A DNA stretch of 64,000 nucleotides from Oenanthe sinensis. Lineage: Eukaryota; Streptophyta; Magnoliopsida; Apiales; Apiaceae. A model generated the notes under the pieces. The model did not search any database, was not told the DNA's origin, and worked only from the letters and a program-made list of their open reading frames with translations. The translations under genes were made by a program, and so were the position numbers. Numbering within the stretch: the first letter of the stretch is position 1; every line of letters starts with the position of its first letter. The DNA lies in assembly GCA_028671895.1 (NCBI GenBank), contig CM053798.1, positions 10,879,501 to 10,943,500 on the forward strand. The letters run 5' to 3'. Positions 35,877-48,004 of this stretch are shown here, piece by piece.

Positions 35877-37133
35877 GTGATCCACAGGATTGTTGGTCAT
35901 TGCAATAGCACTTATGTTGTCACACATGATAGGAATCTTAGATACTTCTACACCGTAGTCCTTGAGTTGGTTCTTCATCCACAGTATTTGGACCACACAG
36001 CTTCCAGCAGCAATATATTCTGCTTCAGCTGTCGAGGTTGATACTGTGTGTTGTTTCTTGCTTTGCCAAGACACCAACCTTCTTCCAAGGAACTGACAGC
36101 TTCCTGAAGTACTCTTTATATCTATTCTACAACCTGCGTAATCTGAATCCGAATAGCCAACAAGATTAAACCCTGTATCTCTTGGGTACCAAATCCCGAG
36201 ATTTGATGTTCCCTTGAGATACCTAAAAATACGCTTTACGGCTATAAGATGTGACTCTCTGGGATCCGCTTGGAACCTTGCACATAAGCATGTGGAGAAC
36301 ATAATATCAGGTCTGCTAGCAGTTAAATACAAAAGTGAGCCGATCATACCTCGATAGCTTGAGATGTCTACAGGTTTTCCCGCTTTATCCTCGTCAAGCT
36401 TCGTGGCTGTTGCCATAGGAGTCTTAGCTTGTGATACATCTTCGAGACCATACTTCTTCAACAGATCATGAATATACTTGGTCTGGCAGATAAATACCCC
36501 GTCCTTCTTCTGACTAACTTGAATACCCAGAAAGAACGTCAGCTCTCCCATCATGCTCATCTCATACTTCGATTGCATTAACTTTACGAATTTAGCACAC
36601 AACTTCTCATTTGCAGACCCAAAGATAATGTCATCCCCATACACTTGCACCATTATTAGATCATCTTTGCATTTCTTGTAGAAAAGCGTCTTGTCGATTA
36701 CTCCTCTGGTGAAACCACTTTCTAGCAAGAAGTCTGACAGAGTTTCATACCACTTCCGCGGAGACTGCTTAAGGCCATACACTGATTTGAAGAGACGATA
36801 AACATAATCACAGTATTTGCTGTCGACAAACCCGGGAGGTTGATCAACATACACTTCTTCATCCAGTTCACCGTTTAAGAATGCACTCTTAACATCCATC
36901 TGATAGACTTTAAAACCATGATACGCTGCGAATGCTAAGAACATCCTTACGGCCTCTAGCCTTGCTACTGGTGCATAGGTTTCATCATAATCAATTCCTT
37001 CTTTTTGAGTATAACCCTTAGCAACTAGGCGAGCTTTATTTCGTGTTACAAGTCCGTTTTCATCCAGCTTGTTTCTGAATACCCATTTTGTTCCAACAAC
37101 AGATATATTCTTTGGTCTGGGTACCAGCTTTCA
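35877..37133 (-). pseudogene. pol: Element B RT-RNase H (interrupted)
   Basis: Same frame as the protease-integrase part above it, separated by TGA at 37131-37133. RT motifs: GTKWVFRNK, KARLVAKGY, QMDVKSAFLNGELDEEVYVD, VYGLKQSPRKWYE, then the catalytic box as YGDDIIFG (V of the plant-typical YVDD is G). RNase H motifs: YSDSDYAGC, STAEAEYIAAGSC, MCDNISAIAM, ending at NNPVDHS where element C is inserted. The C-terminus lies at 26554-26733. Confidence 0.93.
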
Positions 37134-39020
37134 CACCTTCTGTCTTTCAAACTGAATGAGTTCTTCTTGCATAGCAATCATCCAATCAGCGTCATCTAGG
37201 GCTTCTTCCACCACTTTAGGTTCCAATTGAGAAATGAACACTGAGTATAGACATTCATTCTCGGTGGCAATTTCAGCTCTAGCTTTTCTTCTAGTAGTCA
37301 CTCCGGCATCTGGGTCACCAATGATTAGCTCAAACGGATGGTCCTTGTTCCAAGTACGATCCTTAGAAAATGTTCTTGATGACTCAGCTTGATCTTGCAA
37401 GTGAGTGTGACTTATTCTAGAATCACTTCCACTAGCTCCCCCTGAGCTAGCACTAGCTCCCCCTGAGTGAGCTGCTCCCCCTGAGTTAGTACTAGGTCTA
37501 ACGGAAGGTGATCCCTCAGCCCTAGTGGTTTGCATAGGCGAAACACTAGACTCTTGATTAATTACATTATTTCTCATTGGATCACTACCCTGCACTACAG
37601 ACTCAGGTACTGTATCCACTTCATCAATATCCATATTTTCAAATCTTAGAGAAGTGGGCTCTCTGTCTTTCTTTAGTATAGAAGGGAGCTTTGAGTCGTC
37701 AAATGTGACATTAAGGCTTTCAACCACCTTTCGATCATTAAGCACAAACACCCTGTACGCTGCTACTACTTCAAGAGAATATCTAACGAAAACCCCTTCA
37801 TCTGCTTTGGCATCAAACTTTCCAAGTTGTGCATTGTCTCTTAACACAAAGCATTTGGCACCAAACACGTGAAAGTACTTGATAGATGGTTTTCGTTTAT
37901 TCATCAGATAATACGGTGTCTCATTGTAGTCCTTTGTAATCAGGGTTTTGTTCTGTGTATAACAAGCCGCACTAACTGCTTCAGCCCAAAAATACAGAGG
38001 AAGTTTTGACTCATACAGCATTGTCCTGGCTGCTTCAACCAGTGTCCTATTCTTTCGTTCAACTACCCCATTCTGCTGCGGTGTTCTCGGTGCTGAATAC
38101 TGTCGTCTGATCCCTTTAGATATGCAGAAATCCATTAACACTGAGTTCTTGAATTCTGTCCCGTTGTCGGATCGGATAGTCTTCACAGTCAGACTTGCTA
38201 CGTTTTCAATGACCAGTACATGCCTAATGATCTCATGTGGCACTTCATCTTTCGACGTCACAAACATCACCCATGTGTATTTGGAAAAGTCATCGACAAT
38301 CACCAGCGCGTATCTTTTCCTTGACATTGACATAACATTAACGGGTCCAAACAAATCCATGTGAAGAAGTTGTAGGGGCTCGGTAATGCTATTCACTTGC
38401 TTATCCTTATGCGAGGCTCTTTTCGATTTTCCCATCTCACATGCTTCGCAGAGTCCATCTGGACTAAACTCCATCTGCGGCAGCCCTCTCACCAACTCTG
38501 TCCTTACGAGATTATTCATTGCTTTAAAGTTCAGGTGAAATAATCTTTTATGCCATAGCCAACTTTCATCAGCAGAAGCCTTGATGTAGAAACACGTGAC
38601 TTCAGACTGATCAGCAGAATTCATGTCGGCTATGAATAAATTTGACTTCCTTACTCCTTTGAGAGCAAGCATTCCGTCCTTTTTGCTTCGAATAGAATAG
38701 TCATGCTTCCCGAAGTTGACGTCAAAACCCCTGTCGGTGAACTGACTAACGCTGAGAAGATTATGTCGCAATCCTTCCACAAAAGACACGTCCTCAATGA
38801 TAACATTTCCACAAACAATCTTGCCATATCCCCGGGTGTAACCTTTGCTGTTATCTCCAAAAGTAACCACAGAGCCGACTCTCAACACCAAATCTGTTAG
38901 CAGGGACTTATTGCCGGTCATATGCCTTGATGCTCCACTGTCCAACACCCATATGACTTTACTCTTTTCCTGTTCACTGCCCTGCAAATCTAGAAAGGTT
39001 AGGCGTTCTTCGGAACCCAA
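37134..39020 (-). pseudogene. pol: Element B protease-integrase
   Basis: About 629 codons. Protease active site WVLDSGASRHMTGN; integrase His/Cys region (WHKRLFHLNF, CEACEMGK), catalytic acidic motifs in LHMDLFGPV, RSDNGTEFKN and NGVVERKNRT; C-terminal DEGVFVRYS and NVTFDDSK; Ser/Gly linker (SGGAAHSGGASASSGGASG) before RT. The frame differs from gag by one base near 39000. It ends with TGA at 37131. Confidence 0.92.
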
Positions 39021-39079
39021 TGATGTTTGGGCCCGGCATTAATAATTTTCTTTTTCTTATCAAATACAGAAGGCTTTGC

Positions 39080-41548
39080 CTAGTTGTCATCAGGGGCATC
39101 CATCTTGACTTTGTCTTTTCCCTTGTTAACCTTGACTTGTTTGTCAGGTTTGGGAGTAGACTGGTCACTCCTAACTTTAGGAGGACTTGAAGTCTTAGTC
39201 TTTGACCCAGCATGCTTTTTCTTACTACTACTAAATTTATGTTCAACAGATGCACTAGCAGTATTCATCAAATTAAAATAAGCATGTATGATGTTTACAA
39301 CATATGGCATATAATTAGGATTATTGCATTTGGCATGATTTGCATACATGTTAGGCAAAGCAGTAGTTGCAGGCATGGTATTTGAACCAACAGGTTTTTC
39401 TTCCTCTACATAGGACGGGCAATAGTAAGACAAATGATCAGTTTGATTACAGATATAGCATGCCTTCCTAGCTCGTGTAGATGTAGATACAGATACAGGT
39501 TCAGATCTAACTGCCTCTACAGGGTTTTTTATTTGGTCTGCCCCTGCTACCCATTGTTTATGTGACACCGTCTTAGCCTCCTTGGTTCCTACACCTCTCT
39601 TAGCATAAGCAATCTTACTCGCTCTCTTAGAAGTTGTAGGGTCTACTACTTTTTCTTCTGAATCTTTTTCCATTTTAATCTCATGTTCAATTTTAATAGC
39701 AACAGGATCTATGGTCCTAGGCTCAAACTGCTTAAAGATAGGTTTTCTAACATTCACTAGAACCTCAGGCACATCTTCTTTAACTAACACTGGCTCTAAC
39801 AACTCAGCAGCCCTATTTTTCTTTTTCTGTGTGTAGTCAAGTCCTATGTTTACTTTTTCATTTTTACTCTTGCCTACAAGTTTCATGTACATGTCCCTTT
39901 CTACGAAAACTTTATTAGCGGCTTCTTTAAAAGATTGACATGTTATTTTAAGCTCAGCTAATTCATTCTTAAGTTCTTCGTTAAGGTCTTCCCTAATCTT
40001 AAGCTTGTGTTCTAAAACGTCTACCTGATTCATTAACTGCCTTTCTTTACTTTCTCCTGATTCTAATTCCTCTACCTTGGCCTCGAGAAGTCTATTCTTC
40101 AGGGAGAGTTTAACATTTTCCTCATTAACAGCAATTAGATTTAGTTGGAGATTGTACATGTCTTTAGTCATGGCAGCTAATTCATTTTGATACTCAGAAT
40201 TAGACATTTCATTTACGGTTAGAATTGGTACCTCTGATTGTTCTGAAGATCTTGCCATTAAAGAGAAGTTACATTGCTTCTGATCTTCAACTTCATCAGA
40301 CTCGTCCCAACCCTTTCCTTCAGTCACAACATAAGCCCGGCTTCCCTTCTGTTGCTTGCTAACCAAGGCGTCATATTTCATTTTCAGATCAGCATAGGAT
40401 TCCTTGGGATGAATGTATTTGGGCTTCTTGCACTCTGTTGCAAAGTGCCCCAATTCATTGCAGTTAAAGCATCTGAACTTGTTCTTGTCTACCAGGTTAG
40501 GTCTGTAGCCACTACTAGATGTACTACCTCGACCGCTGTAACTTCCCCGGCCACTTACACTACTACCTCTGCTGCTGCTACTGCTTCTTCGGCTGAAAGA
40601 ACTACCAAATTGTCCTTTACCTTTTCTTGGCTTCCTGAAGCTGATATGAGCAAATTCTCGAGCAATACAAGCATATGACTTGTCTTCCAATTTGTCCAGC
40701 TCTTCAAGGGTATAATATTCATCCTCACTTTCTTCGGATGAATCTTCAATATCTAATACCACCCTTTCAGGATTAGCAGTTTTCAATGAGACAGCTGCAA
40801 GTGCCTTTGTAGTAGATTCTTCAGCTACAAGTCCAGATTCACTTACCGCTTTGTATTCTCCACTATTGTAGGATCTTCTTTTGTCATTTTGTTCTTGCTC
40901 CAGCTCGTAGGTTTTCAAAACACCATACAGCTTTTCGAGAGAAGTATTGTTTAAATTTCTTGACTCTCGAATGACAGTGATCCTGTGTTCCAGATGTTTA
41001 GGCAAATTCAAAAGAAACTTGATATTTGAGTCTACCAGTGGATAGACTTTATCTCTTATACTCAGCTCGATAAGCAATTTACTGTAACGTTTGTAAACAT
41101 CTGCTACACTTTCTCCTCGCTCGTATCTGAACGATTCATATTCAGATATCAGAATGCGCTTGTGATTATCTCTAACTTCCTCGGTCCCCTCCATCACTAC
41201 TGCCAGTTTATCCCACATGGCTTTAGCTGTTTTTAATCCCTTTATCTGAACGTAGTACTCTGAGTCTAGGGATTCAATTATGACGTTGCGTAACGACGCA
41301 TCCATACCAACCAATTCTTTATCTGCGTCTGAAAACTCCATTTCCTCTTTAGGAACAGACCGGGATGGTATTAGTATCCCTCCTTCCATTCGCTCTGGCT
41401 CAATTTTCATGGGTATGTATGGAACGTTCTCCAATATTCTCAAGTATACCTTGTTTATTGATTCAAGGTAGGCTTTCATTCTTCCGGTCCATTCGTCATA
41501 GTGTTGTGCATCAAAAGGAGGTATCTTAAATCTGTGTGCGGCGGCCAT
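39080..41548 (-). CDS. gag: Element B gag, 822 residues, two zinc knuckles
   Basis: Start MAAAHRFKIPPFDAQHYDEW at 41548, 520 bp after the primer-binding site. UBN2-type capsid region 1-220; RG/S-rich stretch about 305-345; zinc knuckle 1 CFNCNELGHFATEC at 360-373; long coiled-coil-like region about 452-560; zinc knuckle 2 CYICNQTDHLSYYC at 697-710; a Lys-rich tail. TAG at 39080 is followed by in-frame AKPSVFDKKKK, so the stop is probably a point mutation or readthrough site, and the frame is lost near 39000. All eight metal-binding residues are present. Gag would form particles and bind RNA. Confidence 0.85.
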   Translation of the reverse strand: MAAAHRFKIPPFDAQHYDEWTGRMKAYLESINKVYLRILENVPYIPMKIEPERMEGGILIPSRSVPKEEMEFSDADKELVGMDASLRNVIIESLDSEYYVQIKGLKTAKAMWDKLAVVMEGTEEVRDNHKRILISEYESFRYERGESVADVYKRYSKLLIELSIRDKVYPLVDSNIKFLLNLPKHLEHRITVIRESRNLNNTSLEKLYGVLKTYELEQEQNDKRRSYNSGEYKAVSESGLVAEESTTKALAAVSLKTANPERVVLDIEDSSEESEDEYYTLEELDKLEDKSYACIAREFAHISFRKPRKGKGQFGSSFSRRSSSSSRGSSVSGRGSYSGRGSTSSSGYRPNLVDKNKFRCFNCNELGHFATECKKPKYIHPKESYADLKMKYDALVSKQQKGSRAYVVTEGKGWDESDEVEDQKQCNFSLMARSSEQSEVPILTVNEMSNSEYQNELAAMTKDMYNLQLNLIAVNEENVKLSLKNRLLEAKVEELESGESKERQLMNQVDVLEHKLKIREDLNEELKNELAELKITCQSFKEAANKVFVERDMYMKLVGKSKNEKVNIGLDYTQKKKNRAAELLEPVLVKEDVPEVLVNVRKPIFKQFEPRTIDPVAIKIEHEIKMEKDSEEKVVDPTTSKRASKIAYAKRGVGTKEAKTVSHKQWVAGADQIKNPVEAVRSEPVSVSTSTRARKACYICNQTDHLSYYCPSYVEEEKPVGSNTMPATTALPNMYANHAKCNNPNYMPYVVNIIHAYFNLMNTASASVEHKFSSSKKKHAGSKTKTSSPPKVRSDQSTPKPDKQVKVNKGKDKVKMDAPDDN

Positions 41549-42069
41549 TTTAATGAAATTTAAAATTAAGATAATACACTTTTCAAATTACAATAAATTG
41601 TATTTACTTGAAAAATTGATTATCTCACTTTAAATATCCCACACTTAATATCCAATGGGTTTTGCACTTAAGATTCAAGCAAGTTAGTTTTAATCACAGG
41701 AACAGTGGCAGGGTCCACAAAATTTTTCAAGTTCAAACAAAAAGGTTGTCCTCTTTTTTTTTTTTGGTCGACAGAAGTTCGAAAGTGACCTTTTTGTTTA
41801 GTCAACCAATTGATTCAAGTTACCTAGTCAACCAATCAAATATTCTTTTATAACCAGATTTTTTACCACAAGAAAAACCCACAAAGCTCTTTAAGTACAA
41901 CCTTTTGAAATATTGTACAAACCAGGACTCAGAACTTTTTAGATCTATGAACTTTTCATGAAGAACCAAATAGAAGCTTTCGGCACAAACTTCAAAAAAA
42001 AGATCTGGGATTTTCAAGAACCAACTTAAACAACACAGTAGGATCTCTGTTAGATGTGTTTAACAGGAA
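41549..42069. other. Element B 5' leader, no gene
   Basis: 520 bp between the primer-binding site and gag, with a 13-base T run (41753-41765) and no supported ORF. Confidence 0.8.
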
Positions 42070-42081
42070 GCTCTGATACCA
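42070..42081 (-). other. Primer-binding site of element B
   Basis: TGGTATCAGAGC on the minus strand, perfect match to the initiator Met tRNA type, two bases from the LTR end. Confidence 0.95.
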
Positions 42082-42083
42082 AT

Positions 42084-43318
42084 TGTTAGGTCCAAAGTGT
42101 TGTAGAGGGGGGGGGGGGTGAATACAACTGTTTCAAATAATGATGGAATATAAAATAAATGCAGGTAATAAATGATGACACAGAATTTCAAGAATATATC
42201 TTTATATTCATTGAAGGATTTGCTACAACATTCATAAAAGCATCATAATCAGTTGAACAATAAATATAACAATTAAAGCTTGATTCAACTGATTCTCTCT
42301 CACTTTCTTTTTACAGTAAATGCTCTCTTCGAAAAACACACAGTAGAAAAATACAGAGATTGCTTAAAAGTCTAATACAAATAAAAACAAAGTGCTGCTT
42401 TTATAATGTCGTGTAGTCTTGATCTTGTCCTTTTTGTGTACGTGGCCCAATCAGGAACTCGACAACAAAAAGTACTTTACCAACTACTCTGGATCAACCG
42501 TTCACAATAAGCCACTTGTCCCTTGAACATTAAATGCTCATATAGACCCGCATCTCGATCTCGGCCTGGACCCATCTCGATCTCGATCTTGGTCCATAAT
42601 CTCGATCTCGATCTTGGTCTATAATCTCGATCTCGATCTCGGTCTATAATCTCGATCTCGATTTGCCGTGGATCGAGATTTGCCTTGCCATATTTTACTT
42701 CAATTATCAATCTCGATCTGCATCTCGATCTGCATCTCGATCTGCTGTGGATCGACATTTGCCTTAGCAAATATGCACTCATCCTATGATGACTTTCTTT
42801 AGTGACTAATTGTGGATTAACCTTTATGAGCAAGTTTCCCTAGCTTCTTCAATTTCTTTTCCTTACTCAATTCAAATGAGATCTTCTATTACTGACATGA
42901 ACTTGCCTCCAATGTCCTGACACTTGATGCAGTGGTCTGGTTCATAAGTGACTAGTCTTGAAAGGGGTTCTTGCTTCTAAATGTCAGTTCTCATTTGTTG
43001 ATTAATCTTTACATTATCCAGTTGTTGAGATGCATTACATGAAATCACTTTGGTCTTCTTGATACTTCTTTGGCATTGATTTGATTCTCCATTAGATAAG
43101 TTAGGGCATGAGCAATACTGAGATTGAACTTCTTCTCACTTAGGCATTCTGGACTAATCAAATTAGTTACTTGTAGTTACCAAGTATCATTACCATTTCT
43201 TCAGTTGATTGATTCCATGTGCTTCTTCAGTTTCTCTTATTTTGCTGTTGTTTTATCTTTTACCTAGTTGAGTTACATAGTAATTAAGTGTTACAAGTTA
43301 GTACACCTATGCCTTTCA
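42084..43318 (-). repeat. 5' LTR of element B (1235 bp)
   Basis: Same ends as the 19395-20616 copy, with about 13 substitutions, a G-run length change and a 12-bp gain in the CTCGATC block (42545-42750). TATAAAA box (minus) at 42399-42405. Outer flank ATGAT at 43319-43323. Confidence 0.95.
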
Positions 43319-45331
43319 ATGATAATATATCAAAATTCCTTTGTTAATTAAATAATTAAGCACCAAGAAAATTATGACAATCAATCAATAGAAACAAGTA
43401 AATACTAATAATAAGTAACTAACTTCATCTTCATCCTAAGGCAAGAGAATTAGCTAGACATGATTGAAGAATAAAACAAAGCAACTAATATAAGACATGT
43501 AAATAATGGACAAAGTGTATTGAAAGAGAAAAAAATAAAAGTACCGTACTCCTACTCCTCATTATTGAAAACTAAAGCTAAGGTTCGAGGTTTTTTTTAT
43601 ACAAGAGAGGTGACCCATATATATAGGATAAATAATGTAAGTTTTCTATATGGATTACAAATTGAATTCTAAATATTTCCATTTATTCTTTTTTTCTTCT
43701 CCAACAAGCATTCTATTTTTTCTCTAATTGCTTTGCCTGCAAGTAATTCCACCTCCTTCCTTTTATTTCCTTTTTCGATCTACTACACATCTGATTTTAA
43801 TTAATTTTCTACAAAACAAAATAAAAATAATTAATTAACTAATAAAAATACGAAAATAAACACAAAATAGGTATTAAAAATGTATTAATTATGGACCCAT
43901 TACCTACCTGATTGCCAATTCAAACATCCAAAAGCGTAAAATTTCAAATCCAAAATTAAAAATGAAATAATTATAGATAATGAAATATTATTATAAACTA
44001 TTTTACTTATAAGTTATATTAAGTCATATATAGAATTATTTTATGATTCATTTATTAATGTGATGTGCATTCTTAGACATACTAGATTGACATCAATGAT
44101 GGCTCTAGATTTTGGTTAGGAAGAAGTCCGGGACATCTTGAGAACTAGAAACTCATATGACCAAAACTTTAAACTTCATTATGACAAATATAAAAACATC
44201 AATGATTATGGATATAGCTCAAATATTTATAAGTGATTTCGACAGTTAAAGGAGATGCAAACTTAGCAGAGCATAAGAGACGAGGGAATGCCTAATGAAA
44301 CAAAACCCGAAAGTTTTTTAACACCCTCTAGAGAGCATCCTGTCTATGTTTTCTCACATATTGATGAAAATTTGATGTACATTCCCAAAATTAGTACATT
44401 AACCCAGTACAAAATACCCCTACAAATGGCAGCGGCTCTTGATCCAAAGCCATAGCCGAAAACCAAGGTCCAGCAAATTAGAAAACACAATAAACTTGTA
44501 ATTAATACCTGTACTTATTAGCAAAGGATTTGTATTGTTTTGAGTCTGTAACGTCTTGTCTTGGTGTTTGTCTAATTCTCAATCTCTCTAATAGGAAAGA
44601 TCATACCAGTGCTTTTAATTCGATCATCCTCATTGCCATATGCAGACGCATTGAGATCATTAGAGCCTTCCTGGTACGTACATATCCTGAACGAAGGAGA
44701 AGAAATAAAGCAGTGAGACTTGAAATGGCTAAAAAAACAACATAAAATGATTGTTCTTGCTTGTCACATGAAGGATGCAGCCATCTGTCAATTTATTTTG
44801 AAAACATCAGTTTTGAAAGCCTAGTAAAGTTTAAAATAAAGACAAGGGGCTCATTTTCACTACCTAGGTATAGGGTTGAGAATGGTGATTCTTCCAAACA
44901 AACGCACAACAGATAATTACATAAAAAATAAGATAGAAAATCTCATTGGTCTAGTAATACTTTTATTGGTATGTTGGTATCTTGAAATTACTCTTAATTT
45001 TGGTATTGACAAAATGTAAACAGTAATAATAATAAATAAATAAAATTGTGAAAGAGATCGACCTTCAGGTGCGGCTGTAATTAGAGAATTTCATGTACCT
45101 GAAACAACACCAACCAACGTGGGGAGGATCAAGAAAATAAGACATGAAAAAGAAGGGAATTTAACAAAATTAAGTTGGCATGACTAGTGCACCAGCTTTG
45201 TTCGAGCAAAAGCTGGTCGTAAATTCACTAGGAAAAGTGTCGTTGCAGTTCATCATATATTGGAAAATAAGGTTTCTACCTGAGTAAATTTAAAAGCTTT
45301 TTCTATGTTGTAAATAATGACAAAGAAGAGA
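43319..45331. other. Intergenic, no gene recognised
   Basis: AT-rich flank to the right of element B. A 71-codon ORF (44530-44745, plus) has a charged tail but no recognisable domain and is not called. No RNA gene seen. Confidence 0.6.
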
Positions 45332-45341
45332 GTTTTTAGCC

Positions 45342-45916
45342 GGGTTAAATGATTTATTCATAATCAAACTCGTACTAAACTTGCAAGTGAGTTACTGAAC
45401 TCAAAAACCTTGCATTGACATAATTCAAGTAATTAAAACTTGCATTTGGGTAACTGTCGTTAACATCACTAACAAAATAAAAACCGAACTTACAAATTCC
45501 AAAACTGAACTCAACCCCAACTTGCATTTACATTCCTAGATTATAAAAACTTGCAACTGGGTTACTGAAAAAAAAATAAACTTGCAACTGGGGTACTAAA
45601 CAAAAATAAACTTACAACATACAAAACTGTAGGGTGTTAAAAAATTCGAAATATCTGATATCCGTTCGAAATATCTGTATCCGTATTCGAAATAAATCGA
45701 ATATTATCCGTATTTGAAATAAAGCGAATATTATTCGTATCTGAATAGTCGGATTCGGATACGAATATGGATATGAGCATATTCGTATCCGATAATATCC
45801 GAATCCTAATTTATATATATTATGTAGAAAAATATAATATATATATATATATATTCTTATGTTCAATTTATAATATATACATATTTATTTATTTATTAAC
45901 TAATATATTTTTAATA

Positions 45917-45953
<37 letters not shown>

Positions 45954-46263
45954 TTATATATATATTTTTTCCGATTATCTCAGATTCGGATACAGATTCA
46001 AATTTTTGGATTCAGATTCTGAAATTACTGTTCTCCCTACAACACTCTATAAATGAAAATATGTGATATTTTATAACTTTTTGACTTCGATTACCCAGTT
46101 GCAAGTTGAGGATCAATTCAGTTAGTTGATTGCAAGTTTATATTAATTCAGTTAGTCGATTGCAAATTTATATTAATTCAGTTATTCAACTGCAAGTTTT
46201 TTGAGTTCAGTGACCCACTTGCAAGGTGAGTGTAAGTCTGATCATGAATAAGCCATTTAACCC
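45342..46263. mobile_element. MULE-type non-autonomous element (922 bp) with 10-bp target duplication
   Basis: Flanked by GTTTTTAGCC at 45332-45341 and 46264-46273, a perfect 10-bp direct repeat (9-10 bp is typical of Mutator-like elements). Ends are inverted: left GGGTTAAATGATTTATTCAT pairs with the right end read on the other strand (GGGTTAAATGGCTTATTCAT). About 84% identity by eye over the first 76 bp, with weaker similarity continuing inward through repeated CTTGCAA(C/G)TGGGT words. No transposase. Nested hAT-like MITE at 45630-46039. Confidence 0.85.
45630..46039. mobile_element. hAT-type MITE nested in the MULE element (410 bp)
   Basis: Ends TAGGGTGTTAAAAAATTCG and, on the other strand, TAGGGAGAACAGTAATTTC are imperfect inverted repeats. 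Flanking octamers CAAAACTG (45622-45629) and CAACACTC (46040-46047) agree at 6 of 8, fitting an old 8-bp hAT target duplication. The interior is full of ATCCGAATC/GATTCGGAT words typical of this MITE type, and AT runs. ORFs across it are repeat by-products. Confidence 0.6.
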
Positions 46264-47227
46264 GTTTTTAGCCCACTTAAATTGTAATATCGTTCTTTTC
46301 ATTAACTAATATTTTTATTTGATAAAGTTGATTGTTTATATTACATGGAAATATAATAATTATATTTCATGTTTTTAATTGTTAAAGTATTATATATGTT
46401 ATTCTATAACTTATAGAATATTTTTACTTTTTGTTCATATTTATAATTAATAGTAAATTTTTTAGTGCTTATATTATAGTTAACAATGAGATATCTAAAT
46501 TTTATGTTTAGTGGAAAATATAAATATATGACTTATGTATAATAATTAACTTCTCTTCAAATAAATATTTATTGTATTAATTGTATGTACATGTTTTACA
46601 TGAAGACAATCTTTTACGTATATCCTATCAATTCATAAAAGAATAGTAAAAATGATATAAAAAACTTATTTTAAAAATATATAAAACACTTTATCATTAA
46701 TTTCTCAATTCTTAGATAAATATTATAAAATGACGTATTTTTTTGTGATAGTGATTCTAGAATATTCTAGAACAGTGTAGAAAATTATCATTTATAATAA
46801 GATTAATATTAAAATAATAATACATAATATTATTATTCTAGAATATTCTAGAAAGTTACGGAAAACAATCCCTAATATGATATCTGAATACAAATAAAAT
46901 AATAACATAATATCAGTTACATGTATGAAACCGCTCCCTTACAATTATATATGCACTCAACCTTAACATTTTTACAATCATATGCCAGTCTCTTACAAAA
47001 TCATGTAGTGGTTCCCTTTTATATTCATATGATATAGTATTGTCTTTTTTTCATCACTCAATATAGGAGTATTATTCAAGTTTATTAATAGAATGACATC
47101 AACTTTTATACGGCCATGATTCTTGCCATTAAAATAAATTTTACTACCATGATTCAACCGCTTAAAATGAAAATAATCTACTGTCTCTTCTGCGTTGGAA
47201 AGGTTTCAAATGAATACTATTCCATAT

Positions 47228-47230
<3 letters not shown>

Positions 47231-47315
<85 letters not shown>
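47231..47315. repeat. (TA)n microsatellite
   Basis: About 85 bases of uninterrupted TA. Confidence 0.98.
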
Positions 47316-47317
<2 letters not shown>

Positions 47318-47935
47318 TTAATCTATTTTGTTATGCATTAGAATGATATATTTAATCATACTTTATTTTTAAAATGTAGAGAATGCAACGGAACATGCCG
47401 CCCCAGTACATATGACATAAACTGCTGCAGGAGGGTCTTGAAAATTATTTTGCTGGCATATTGCTCAAATCTGGGAAGATGGTCCCCAAGTACAGCGAAT
47501 AGAATGTTATTGTAATAAAAATCGATCAATGTTTTTCAGATAATGATAAATGTTTTCACGATGTATGGTGAATACAACTTTATTATAAGTGTTAACAAAT
47601 TAAAGTTTATGTATGTATATTATTACATTAGTGCATTCTTATTAGTTCATTAGATTATTAATAAGAGTGAGGGTTGTTGGTTAATTGTTTCTATGGTGGA
47701 TTTAGTTTGATAAACTTTTAATTATCATTCTCACCGTTATTGTCTCAAATATAATAAATATAAATTGAAGTTGTATTTAATTAATTTTATTTTTTAAATA
47801 TACTATATTTGATTTATTTTTTAAGTATGTTATATTATATTTTATTTCTTTTATTTTAATTTGAGATAAATTCGAACAATTAACAAGATTTTTTTTTTCA
47901 TATTTATCATATCTTAATTTTATTTTTAACTTTTA

Positions 47936-47938
<3 letters not shown>

Positions 47939-48002
<64 letters not shown>
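47939..48002. repeat. (TA)n microsatellite
   Basis: About 64 bases of uninterrupted TA, 260 bp left of element D's proposed LTR. Confidence 0.98.

Positions 48003-48004
<2 letters not shown>

Larger units (their letters stand above)
19395..43318 (-). mobile_element. Element B: large SIRE-like Ty1/copia, split by element C
   Basis: Minus-strand retrotransposon with both LTRs (19395-20616, 42084-43318), primer-binding site at 42070-42081, polypurine tract at 20617-20630, gag, protease-integrase, RT-RNase H and a 4.1-kb extra 3' coding module. Without nested element C and its target duplication it would be about 14.8 kb, long for copia. Flanks ATAAT/ATGAT are a 4-of-5 target duplication. By eye the LTRs differ by about 13 substitutions plus small indels, near 1%. 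gag and pol are broken by a stop, a frameshift, a TGA and the C insertion, so it is no longer autonomous. Confidence 0.95.

Noticed and set aside
44530..44745. 71-codon ORF with basic C-terminus
   Set aside because: No domain, no start context or neighbour support; length expected by chance in this amount of sequence.
45612..45866. ORF across the hAT-type MITE and neighbours (also 45767-46066)
   Set aside because: Translation is a run of Ile/Tyr/Arg from ATCCGAAT and TA repeats; no conservation expected.
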